Shown here one piece after another: positions 1 to 5,740 of a stretch of DNA of 6,169 bases. Below the pieces are notes generated by a model. The model saw only the letters and a list, made by a program, of their open reading frames with translations. It did no database searches and was not told where the DNA came from. Both the position numbers and the translations under genes were made by a program. This stretch comes from Candidatus Pacearchaeota archaeon (GTDB taxonomy: Archaea; Nanobdellota; Nanobdellia; Pacearchaeales; GW2011-AR1): positions 6,462 to 12,630 of the forward strand of contig NZDU01000015.1 of NCBI GenBank assembly GCA_002688875.1, in the 5' to 3' direction. Numbering within the stretch: the first letter of the stretch is position 1; every line of letters begins with the position of its first letter.

Positions 1-1007
1 AAATCAAACCTACATTCAGCATCTTCAGCAGTACTAACCTTCAAACCAAAGTCATAATAAATCCTAGTTATAGTCGGCCCAAACTTATCAATCCTAACTT
101 CAAAACTAGTAGAATTCTCTGCCTTATTCCCAGCAATATCCTCACACATAAAATTTATATTATACTTACCCTGAACTAAATTAACTTCATAACTATGCCT
201 TTTCGAGCCATTAGCCTCTTCATACCTAAACCCATCCCCAAAACCATTGCCCTCCCATCTACATATCGCCTCCCCAGTTCTCGCCCCTCCACTAGTACTC
301 AGCCTAAATTTCGCAGTAACCGGCTCAACACCACTAATCATCTTCTCACCAATCTTAGGCAACACCTCATGAATAAACAACTCACCCTTCGAAATTATAA
401 ACTCATAAACAAAACTCTCTGTCATCGTATTCTTATTCTCTGACGTATCCTGACATTTAACATAAAACTTAGTATTATTCAAAAGTCCTGTCAAAGTAGT
501 CTGACATTTCCAACCAAACTGAGTAAATATACTAGGGCTCGTCTCACAATCCAACTCATTAGTCATCTCATCAAAATCCTGATCCAACAAACTATACTTA
601 CACTGACTCGGCTCATTCACATAAATCGTAACCTCCTGCTCATCCTCGCCATGCTCCAAATAAGTATTATCTAATGGTTGAGTCAACGTAACCCTCGGTG
701 GCGTAAGATCCGGACCAGGCCGAATACAAGTATTTATTCTATAAGGCTCAGGATTTATTTTCCCGCTAGCCGTCTTACATTTAACATAAAAATCCCACTT
801 GCCCAAATCTTCTATCTCTCGATCCGTAAGATTATATTTATTCTTAAACGCCTCAGGATTCGGAAAAAACAATTTAGTCACATGAGCTGGAAGAATATAA
901 TTCCCCTTCAATCCAAACAACTCATACATATCCCCATAACTATCCTTAGAATCATTACTCCATCTACATCTCGCAAACGGATCAACCTTTATCCCAAAGT
1001 CAACACT
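1..1007 (-). repeat. Ig-like repeats in the C-terminal part of the giant protein
   Basis: Three full repeats and one cut by the window edge share a first cysteine in a C-R/K-aromatic motif (Cys831 CRW, Cys953 CKY, Cys1066 CRW, Cys1149 CRF). In the complete repeats a second cysteine follows in a strand such as FYVKC (894, 1002) or NFMC (1105), then a short turn such as EDIAGNKA. The pairs probably form one disulfide per domain, as in extracellular beta-sandwich repeats. Repeat length is about 100 residues and sequence similarity is low outside these motifs. Confidence 0.6.
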
Positions 1008-3458
1008 AGTATACGGCTCCAAACACCCCTCATCACTAGCATTAACAATCTTAAACCCATTCCTACTCACATCCTCATATCTATATCCCTCAGATATCGC
1101 ACTCATCAAAGGACTTATCACCGGCAAAGTCTCATTCTGAGGTTTACTCAAACACAATTCATTCCCCGTTCCTTTATTAGATAAATAACACAAACTCCCC
1201 AAACTCTCACATCTATATTCAGTACAAGGAATTTCCAAACTATTGCATTCATTACAATCTCCCCCTCCGGCCGGAGGTTGCCAAGGACCACAACTGAAAT
1301 CAATATCAATAAACATTATCCAACTTATTCCAAACAAAAACCCTAACATCGCCGCCATCATCGCCGCCATAATACTCTGAGTTATCACATAAGCAATCAA
1401 TGCAGCAATCATAGCAATTAACATTGAAAGGTCTGGCGGTTGTTCAGGATCTCGATGATCAGTCTGAGCATCGATCGCCGCTTGAACACTACTTATTGCT
1501 CCCGTAAACCTCGACAACCCAATTGGCCCCGCCGCCAAATCTCCCAAAGCACCCCAAACACTACTGTCGTTCTTATTAGTCAATATCTTCAACAGCAACG
1601 GAGATCCATACGATCCAGAAGCCTCCATCAATTCAAGTTCAAACGCAGATAAATTATTACCATACTCATCCCTCTGTATATCTGGCAACAATCCCGGATT
1701 CAAGGTTTCAAAAAACTCAACATTCCCTGGCTCTGCCGGCTTCTGACCTGCTTGCGGTCCAGCATTTGCAGAACCTCCAAGCGCCCCGGGCCCAAGTCTC
1801 GGAGCCCCTTTAACCCCATACCCATCATCCGTCCACTCTCCAATATAATTAATATAAGCCCCACAATCTCCAAGGCTAACACAAAACTCATTCATGTCAT
1901 TAGTAAAAGTAGATGTATGGCATAAACAATTATCAATACAGATACAACCAAAAATTCCACACTGCCAAGTCTCCGTACATCTCTGGGTAGCAGTACTGCA
2001 AATCCCATCCGCCGAACTAATTTGATAATATTCCGGAGTAATCTCTCCATCATCATTCAAAACATCCAACTCACTATTAAGATCAAACCCTGGTGGATAC
2101 TGGGGCAAACAAACACTAAAACTAAAACTCCCTGCCATATCAATATCAATCATATGACAATCAACATTCTTATCGCACTTCGCCCTAATAGCCTCAGCGT
2201 CCTCTTCCTGATTATAACCTAAACAATTTCTCCACTGATTCATTCTACAAGCCGCCTGACTAAACGAATCTCCCTCCGCAGTCAAAGCATCTTCTTGAAC
2301 ACAAATCTCATTCCTAAAATCAGCACAAGGAGCCAATCTCTCAGTCCCCAAATAACAAATATGCTTCACATGTCTACTCCCAGCCGGATCCTTCCCATCT
2401 CCAATCTTCCCATCATAAGTACACCAACTCTCTCCATTCTTTCTCACCTCCCCATCAACCTCACAATCAACATCTCTACAACTAAACTCTCCATCATCCT
2501 CTCCACAATAACTTCCCCTAAACAAATCACAATCCTCCGCGACATCTTCTTTATTATCACAACTATCAAACCAATAAACCTCCTCATCTCCCTCTACACA
2601 TCCTTTATGATCCCTAGCCTCACAACTTGTCTCAAGTTCTGGATCCGAACAAAACCTTCCCTCATGATCAAAATTACTCTCGCTTCCCGTCCTAGAAACA
2701 CATTCCTCCAAAGTCGTATAAACACACTTCTTCTCATTATCCGAATCAAAAACACAAGCCCCTTCCTTATCTCTCTCCACATTAAACAAACACTCAACCT
2801 CGGTATCCGAATCTTGATCAAATCTCCACTCCGTCAAAATATCATTATTCTCCGTATTCCCCTCATATTCACAATTGGCCTCAGTAGTCCACTTAGCCTG
2901 ATTACCCAAAACACAACAGCCCAACTTACACTCCTGAACATTACACTCAGCCCCTTGCTTAAACGTCCCATTTATATTCTCACAATCAACCTTCGAAGTA
3001 GCAAGATTACACAATCCCGTATTCTCACTTATGCAACAACCCACTTCACAAAATCCAGTCGTCTCACAATTCGACGGAGAAACTCTATAACTCTGATCAC
3101 ACAACTCCGAATTCACATTCTGACATGTATTCCCATTTACAGTTTGCTCACAACAAACATCCCCTGGAGCCGCACTAACCGAACCAATTCCAAAAGCAAT
3201 ATTATCCCACCATTTTTCTTTATCATTATCTTCATCCCCTCCCTCACTAAAACTCTCTTTTCCCACATCACCTAAACCTCCCAATTTCAAACTATCCACT
3301 TCATCAATCACTCCCTCAATATAATCTCCATACTCATAAAAAATCCAAGAAAACGAAAACACCGCAGTTATCATCAAAAATATCTGAACATAACTCACCA
3401 CAGCTTTCTTAGTAAAAAGATTCTCCTTACTTACTCTAACATCAACCTCTCTTTCCAT
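1..3458 (-). CDS. Giant cysteine-rich membrane-anchored surface protein (C-terminus beyond window)
   Basis: From ATG 3458 the frame stays open for 1152 codons and leaves the window at position 1, so the C-terminus is missing. Order of parts: a cytoplasmic start; a membrane helix (about 20-40); an acidic linker (about 41-90); a cysteine-rich region (102-532) with about 45 cysteines, opening with three CC-centred repeats; a Gly/Pro/Ala linker (about 550-577); an amphipathic stretch; a 43-residue hydrophobic segment (677-719), probably a hairpin; a second cysteine cluster containing PCTEYRC (about 725-770); and Ig-like repeats (from about 818). Many Asn-X-Ser/Thr sites fit an exported protein. 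It starts one base after the stop of the 259-residue membrane protein and has little ribosome site of its own, so translation depends on coupling. The two probably form a surface complex, for adhesion, host contact or envelope structure, all of which are inference. Reading all triplets found no frameshift or internal stop. Confidence 0.88.
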   Translation of the reverse strand, partial: MEREVDVRVSKENLFTKKAVVSYVQIFLMITAVFSFSWIFYEYGDYIEGVIDEVDSLKLGGLGDVGKESFSEGGDEDNDKEKWWDNIAFGIGSVSAAPGDVCCEQTVNGNTCQNVNSELCDQSYRVSPSNCETTGFCEVGCCISENTGLCNLATSKVDCENINGTFKQGAECNVQECKLGCCVLGNQAKWTTEANCEYEGNTENNDILTEWRFDQDSDTEVECLFNVERDKEGACVFDSDNEKKCVYTTLEECVSRTGSESNFDHEGRFCSDPELETSCEARDHKGCVEGDEEVYWFDSCDNKEDVAEDCDLFRGSYCGEDDGEFSCRDVDCEVDGEVRKNGESWCTYDGKIGDGKDPAGSRHVKHICYLGTERLAPCADFRNEICVQEDALTAEGDSFSQAACRMNQWRNCLGYNQEEDAEAIRAKCDKNVDCHMIDIDMAGSFSFSVCLPQYPPGFDLNSELDVLNDDGEITPEYYQISSADGICSTATQRCTETWQCGIFGCICIDNCLCHTSTFTNDMNEFCVSLGDCGAYINYIGEWTDDGYGVKGAPRLGPGALGGSANAGPQAGQKPAEPGNVEFFETLNPGLLPDIQRDEYGNNLSAFELELMEASGSYGSPLLLKILTNKNDSSVWGALGDLAAGPIGLSRFTGAISSVQAAIDAQTDHRDPEQPPDLSMLIAMIAALIAYVITQSIMAAMMAAMLGFLFGISWIMFIDIDFSCGPWQPPAGGGDCNECNSLEIPCTEYRCESLGSLCYLSNKGTGNELCLSKPQNETLPVISPLMSAISEGYRYEDVSRNGFKIVNASDEGCLEPYTSVDFGIKVDPFARCRWSNDSKDSYGDMYELFGLKGNYILPAHVTKLFFPNPEAFKNKYNLTDREIEDLGKWDFYVKCKTASGKINPEPYRINTCIRPGPDLTPPRVTLTQPLDNTYLEHGEDEQEVTIYVNEPSQCKYSLLDQDFDEMTNELDCETSPSIFTQFGWKCQTTLTGLLNNTKFYVKCQDTSENKNTMTESFVYEFIISKGELFIHEVLPKIGEKMISGVEPVTAKFRLSTSGGARTGEAICRWEGNGFGDGFRYEEANGSKRHSYEVNLVQGKYNINFMCEDIAGNKAENSTSFEVRIDKFGPTITRIYYDFGLKVSTAEDAECRFD
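1302..1430 (-). other. Internal hydrophobic segment, probable membrane hairpin
   Basis: Residues 677-719 of the giant protein are almost free of charge, apart from a polar Thr-Gln-Ser near the middle and an Asp at the end. The length suits two short membrane helices with a tight turn. The second half contains MAAMMAAM (697-704), encoded by a direct duplication of a 12-base unit. Cysteine-rich domains lie on both sides; a hairpin would keep both outside the cell, whereas a single crossing would place the C-terminal one in the cytoplasm. Confidence 0.6.
2871..3155 (-). repeat. Tandem CC repeats in the giant protein
   Basis: Adjacent cysteine pairs occur at residues 102-103, 141-142 and 181-182, a spacing of 39 and 40 residues. 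Units one and two end in C-x-x-G directly before the next CC (CEVGCC, CKLGCC), with three further cysteines between. The third unit keeps the CC and one further cysteine at 196, then the pattern fades into an acidic region. The regular spacing suggests small disulfide-knotted modules that arose by duplication. Confidence 0.7.
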
Positions 3459-3459
3459 T

Positions 3460-4239
3460 TTAATACCCATCCGGCAAAGGACAACTTCTAATCGCAAAAG
3501 TAAAACTCTCACCACTAGCTCTCTCACTAACCCTATACACTATATTAGCATCTCCTCTTATAAATTTAGTTATGTCATATTCAGGATACAATATCATATG
3601 CCCCAACTCGTCAAAATTACAATATTGAGCTTCCTGATTCGCAACCTTCATCCCCAACTCAGCAAGATTATAAATCGGATGCGACATACTCATCTTAAAC
3701 CCTTCAAACTTCCGAACTTCATCATCCCTCACCATCTCAAACTGTTTATCTATCTCAACAAAAACAACCTTAGGTTGCAAAACCGTCCTTAACTCCATCG
3801 GACTACTAGTAACTTCATACCGCTTCCTCAACCCACTTTCCAAATTAAAAAAACAATCAGAAACAATAGGCCTAATATAATTAGTTATCTCATTCTCGAT
3901 ATGCTCAATCAACAAAGGCCTTTGATTAACACACTGATAATAATAATTAAAATTATAACATAAATACGCAACCTCCTCATCCTCAAACTGCAACGATCCC
4001 TTTGGATTAATATCTCCTCCCTGTTTACTCAATATCCCTATCGCTTCCTCAACCGCCTCCCGAACACAACTCTCCACAAACGCCTGCGGATTATTCTCAT
4101 CCAACAAACTAACTTCCGGCGGATTAATCAAAAGAAAAACAATCACAACTCCAATAATAATTATCAAAGCCATAATAACAAATATGAATATCTGGGATTT
4201 TTTGTTATACTCAAAACTTAAAGCAATTCTCTCAACCAT
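3460..4239 (-). CDS. Single-pass membrane protein with pilin-like N-terminus and six cysteines
   Basis: The product has 259 residues. After a short cytoplasmic start, KKSQ (13-16) leads into one strongly hydrophobic helix (about 17-38), and the remaining 220 residues would lie outside the cell. The KKS/Q junction resembles the class III signal peptides that archaeal prepilin peptidases process, but the usual Glu at +5 is absent (Phe20), so it may simply be an anchor. The outer domain has six cysteines (58, 94, 103, 129, 207, 253), enough for three disulfides, and motifs such as AYLCYNFNYYYQC, EAQYCNFDELG and FAIRSC near the C-terminus. I associate this domain pattern with conserved hypothetical surface proteins of DPANN archaea, but no function is known to me. 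The next gene starts one base after its stop, so the two are translationally coupled and probably act together at the envelope. Codons are mainly G/T-ending, like PCNA. Confidence 0.85.
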   Translation of the reverse strand: MVERIALSFEYNKKSQIFIFVIMALIIIIGVVIVFLLINPPEVSLLDENNPQAFVESCVREAVEEAIGILSKQGGDINPKGSLQFEDEEVAYLCYNFNYYYQCVNQRPLLIEHIENEITNYIRPIVSDCFFNLESGLRKRYEVTSSPMELRTVLQPKVVFVEIDKQFEMVRDDEVRKFEGFKMSMSHPIYNLAELGMKVANQEAQYCNFDELGHMILYPEYDITKFIRGDANIVYRVSERASGESFTFAIRSCPLPDGY

Positions 4240-4703
4240 AAATTAATTCCCTCCTTTTTTATTCTCTCAATCTTTTTATCTAAAGTTAACTCCATTAGAT
4301 TTCTTTCCGCAGCTCCCTTACTAATACCCAATAGAGATGCAACCTCTGAGGTAGTTAGTATTTTATTACTTTTAAATAGATTGTAAACTCTATTTAAATT
4401 CGAATAAGTGGACTCTTCTTCGAAACTTATTAAATGTAATCCCTCAACTATAATCGTAGGAACCCCTAATTCAACATCTTCAACAATACAAACAACCTTA
4501 TCAACGCCATCAGCAGGATGCTTATGCAAAATAAAATTAGAAGATTTAGTTTCTAGTTCAACTCTCGATTCTTTCTCACTTTCGATCATGACAAAATCTG
4601 GAAAGGACAATGTAGAAGATGCAACAATCTTAGAAAATCCAAGATCCTTATAGTTTTCTATAAACCAGTTCCTAAAATCTGACTCATTTCTTATTCCTAT
4701 CAT
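4218..4703 (-). CDS. PD-(D/E)XK nuclease-like protein with C-terminal winged helix
   Basis: The 161-residue product has two parts. Residues 1-90 look like a restriction-endonuclease fold: an N-terminal helix FRNWFIENY (10-18) with a Glu at 16, then Pro35-Asp36, then Glu49-Leu-Glu51-Thr-Lys53 at the end of a strand, giving the order E, PD and ExK expected of a metal-dependent PD-(D/E)XK active site. A following segment VDKVVCIVED (67-76) fits the next core strand. Residues 106-161 look like a winged helix: TTSEVASLLGISKGAAERNLMEL is a helix-turn-helix, followed by a KKIERIKKEG wing. The candidate catalytic residues are intact, so DNA cleavage is possible, but some family members only bind DNA. 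Its start overlaps the RHH gene by 20 bases and its end overlaps the membrane-protein gene by 22, so it belongs to the same operon. It could be a toxin-like effector, a repair or resolvase-type nuclease, or a regulator. Codons (mostly AGA, GGA) differ from PCNA. Confidence 0.7.
   Translation of the reverse strand: MIGIRNESDFRNWFIENYKDLGFSKIVASSTLSFPDFVMIESEKESRVELETKSSNFILHKHPADGVDKVVCIVEDVELGVPTIIVEGLHLISFEEESTYSNLNRVYNLFKSNKILTTSEVASLLGISKGAAERNLMELTLDKKIERIKKEGINLWLRELL
4249..4254 (-). promoter_or_regulatory. Ribosome binding site of the 259-residue membrane protein
   Basis: The minus strand reads GGAGGG, 9 bases before ATG 4239. It lies inside the end of the nuclease-like gene, confirming an independent start despite the 22-base overlap. 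Confidence 0.7.
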
Positions 4704-4842
4704 CCTCACCCTCCTTCAATAGTTCAATTGCCTTCTCAATAATATGAGACTTATTTCTAAACTTCCCATCTTCAAGTAAGGAATTCAATATCTTTTCAGT
4801 CGTATCCTCAATAGTAGCAGAAATTCTAACCTTCATTTTCAT
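4684..4842 (-). CDS. Ribbon-helix-helix DNA-binding protein (CopG/Arc-like)
   Basis: This 52-residue product matches the RHH fold along its whole length. A basic N-terminal strand (KVRISATI, residues 4-11) would pair with that of a second subunit and enter the major groove. Helix A covers about 13-24, the turn with GKFRNKS is at 26-32, and helix B (HIIEKAIELLKE) covers about 33-44, followed by a charged tail. Such proteins are dimeric repressors or the antitoxin half of toxin-antitoxin pairs; 52 residues is a normal size for the minimal fold. Start is ATG 4842; TTG 4845 is an alternative. The stop overlaps the start of the nuclease-like gene by 20 bases, so the two are translated together. 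A phased repeat array and TATA box lie just upstream, which suggests it represses its own operon. The fold is seen with good confidence; the regulatory target and any antitoxin role are inference. Confidence 0.85.
   Translation of the reverse strand: MKMKVRISATIEDTTEKILNSLLEDGKFRNKSHIIEKAIELLKEGEDDRNKK
4709..4716 (-). promoter_or_regulatory. Ribosome binding site that sets the nuclease-like gene start
   Basis: The minus strand reads AAGGAGGG here, followed by TGAGG and then ATG at 4703. The GGAGG core is 6 bases from that ATG, an ideal distance. The upstream GTG at 4709 overlaps the ribosome site itself and so is an unlikely start. The site lies inside the coding sequence of the RHH gene. 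Confidence 0.75.
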
Positions 4843-4858
4843 CAAACTATAAGTATAT

Positions 4859-4865
4859 CACCTCT
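4859..4865 (-). promoter_or_regulatory. Distant ribosome binding site of the RHH gene
   Basis: The minus strand carries GAGGTGA, a strong match to the archaeal anti-Shine-Dalgarno sequence, but it lies 16 bases before ATG 4842 (13 before an in-frame TTG at 4845). That is longer than the usual 5-10 bases. The last three bases, TGA, are an in-frame stop, which rules out any start further upstream. Confidence 0.5.
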
Positions 4866-4875
4866 TTTCCCTCAG

Positions 4876-4960
4876 TATTACTTAATATTACTCTATATTA
4901 TCTAGTAATAAAAGATAACATAAAATATTAATTAATATTATTTAGTAATATAGTTATATA
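4876..4960. repeat. 10-base-phased TATTA/TAATA array, candidate RHH operator
   Basis: TATTA occurs five times between 4861 and 4970 and all five copies start on one 10-base lattice: 4876, 4886, 4896, 4926 and 4936. The remaining lattice positions hold TAATA (4906, 4946), TAACA (4916) and ATATA (4956). Within this are two copies of a near-palindromic 15-mer, TATTATCTAGTAATA at 4896-4910 and TATTATTTAGTAATA at 4936-4950, differing at one base and exactly 40 bases apart. A perfect 16-base palindrome, AATATTAATTAATATT, lies at 4924-4939. The array sits between the TATA box and the RHH gene. RHH repressors often bind such short repeats cooperatively on one face of DNA, so autoregulation is a reasonable inference. 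The stretch is only about 11% G+C, so some matches are due to chance. Confidence 0.55.
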
Positions 4961-4962
4961 AA
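4955..4962 (-). promoter_or_regulatory. TATA box of the RHH operon
   Basis: On the minus strand this reads TTTATATA, the classic archaeal TATA box, preceded by an A/C-rich stretch that could serve as a BRE. A typical distance of about 25 bases would start transcription near 4932, inside the phased repeat array, leaving a leader of about 90 bases before the RHH start codon. A weaker alternative, TTTTATTA at about 4913-4906, would shorten the leader to about 40 bases. Confidence 0.5.
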
Positions 4963-4970
4963 GGTTTTGG

Positions 4971-5004
4971 TAGAAGAAAATATATTAATCCAAGAAAAAT
5001 ATTT
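4971..5004 (-). terminator. Possible T-rich terminator after PCNA
   Basis: Immediately after the PCNA stop the minus strand reads through two T-rich stretches, ATTTTTC at about 5000-4994 and ATTTTCTTC at about 4980-4972. Archaeal transcription commonly ends at such T-tracts without a hairpin, and I see no stem-loop here. The site separates PCNA from the TATA box of the following operon. Base composition alone supports the call. Confidence 0.35.
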
Positions 5005-5733
5005 CTAATCCTCCGTCTCAACCCTCGGAGCCAAAATAAAAAACAACTCAACCAACGGTGTATTAAACTCCAATTTCAACGGATAATCATTCGAGAAATT
5101 AATAATAGTCTTATCACTTATCTTAGTCCCCTTAACAATCTTCTGCAAATACTCCAAGGAATACTTCGAAGCCGCCTCCTCAGCAGTTATCTTAACCTCA
5201 TCCGTAAACTCCGACTGAAACGAATTAAGAGATCCCTTCCCACGAATCACAAACTTATCAGCAGAAGAAACAAACGAACACGAATCAGCCACAACCGAAC
5301 AATCCTCAATAGCCTCAGAAAAATCCACACTACTCATCTCAACCTTACTCACAAAATCCAAATTAGGAATCGGCTTCTCCTCTCCTTCAACGTCAATCAA
5401 AGCCAAACTAAACTCCCTCTTAATCTTATCCTGAATAGTAATCTTCAACTCATTATCAACACTCTCCATCCCAACCACACTCCCAACCTTAACCCTCCGA
5501 AGTACAGCCTTCAAATTATCCAAACTAACCCCCAAAACCCTCTCCCCCTCAACCTCCAACGTACTAAACGCACTCGAAGGCAACTTAAAAAGTATCATCG
5601 CCACATTCGCCGGATCTATCGCACTTATACTCAACCCCTCCCCACTAACCTTCATCCTAACCTCAAGAACAAGATCCGAGATTATCCCTATAACATCTGC
5701 AAATATCTTCGGATTTTCTAATCGTAGTTTCAT
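5005..5733 (-). CDS. pcn: DNA polymerase sliding clamp (PCNA)
   Basis: Archaeal PCNA is a ring-shaped trimer that encircles DNA and tethers replicative polymerase, Fen1, ligase and other partners. The open frame extends back to 5805, but I place the start at ATG 5733, because the family normally begins at this MKLRLENPKIF sequence and this removes a 65-base overlap with the upstream gene. That gives 242 residues, close to the usual 245-250. Recognisable parts are the N-terminal strand and helix (1-22), the conserved SAIDPANVAMI segment of the DNA-facing first domain (37-47), LKAVLRRVKVG (74-84), the interdomain connector loop ending in PIPNLDF (121-127) that forms part of the partner-binding groove, and the conserved C-terminal LAPRVE (234-239). 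It ends in TAG. Only one PCNA is visible, so a homotrimer is the simple assumption. The ribosome site is weak (an AGAG stretch), consistent with coupling to the gene 7 bases upstream. Codons are strongly G/T-ending (GGG, AGG, TTG, GAG). Confidence 0.97.
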   Translation of the reverse strand: MKLRLENPKIFADVIGIISDLVLEVRMKVSGEGLSISAIDPANVAMILFKLPSSAFSTLEVEGERVLGVSLDNLKAVLRRVKVGSVVGMESVDNELKITIQDKIKREFSLALIDVEGEEKPIPNLDFVSKVEMSSVDFSEAIEDCSVVADSCSFVSSADKFVIRGKGSLNSFQSEFTDEVKITAEEAASKYSLEYLQKIVKGTKISDKTIINFSNDYPLKLEFNTPLVELFFILAPRVETED

Positions 5734-5740
5734 TTTCTCT

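Noticed and set aside
195..443. An 82-residue open frame on the plus strand
   Set aside because: It is antisense to the giant gene's C-terminal repeats and has no motif or ribosome site of note.
678..1184. A 168-residue open frame on the plus strand
   Set aside because: It lies antisense to the Ig-like repeats of the giant gene, is full of Arg, Ile and Ser, and has no recognisable motif.
1700..1891. A 63-residue open frame on the minus strand
   Set aside because: It is another frame inside the giant gene's linker region; its hydrophobic start is an artefact of the G/T-rich codons.
2594..2821. A 75-residue open frame on the minus strand
   Set aside because: It is out of frame within the giant gene, whose frame is continuous through this region with conserved cysteine spacing.
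2295..3275. A 326-residue open frame on the plus strand
   Set aside because: Its product is low-complexity, rich in Ile, Ser, Thr and Leu, with no domain. It lies antisense to the cysteine-rich region of the giant gene, whose regular cysteine repeats show which strand is coding.
4408..4653. An 81-residue open frame on the plus strand
   Set aside because: It is antisense to the nuclease-like domain, whose PD and ExK motifs identify the minus strand as coding.
4704..4709. GTG start for the nuclease-like gene
   Set aside because: The GTG overlaps the ribosome binding site; ATG 4703 has ideal spacing from GGAGG.
4876..4960. CRISPR array or replication origin
   Set aside because: The repeat unit is only 10 bases with no unique spacers. 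No Cas gene or initiator gene (Orc1/Cdc6) is visible, although PCNA is nearby, so an operator is the simpler reading.
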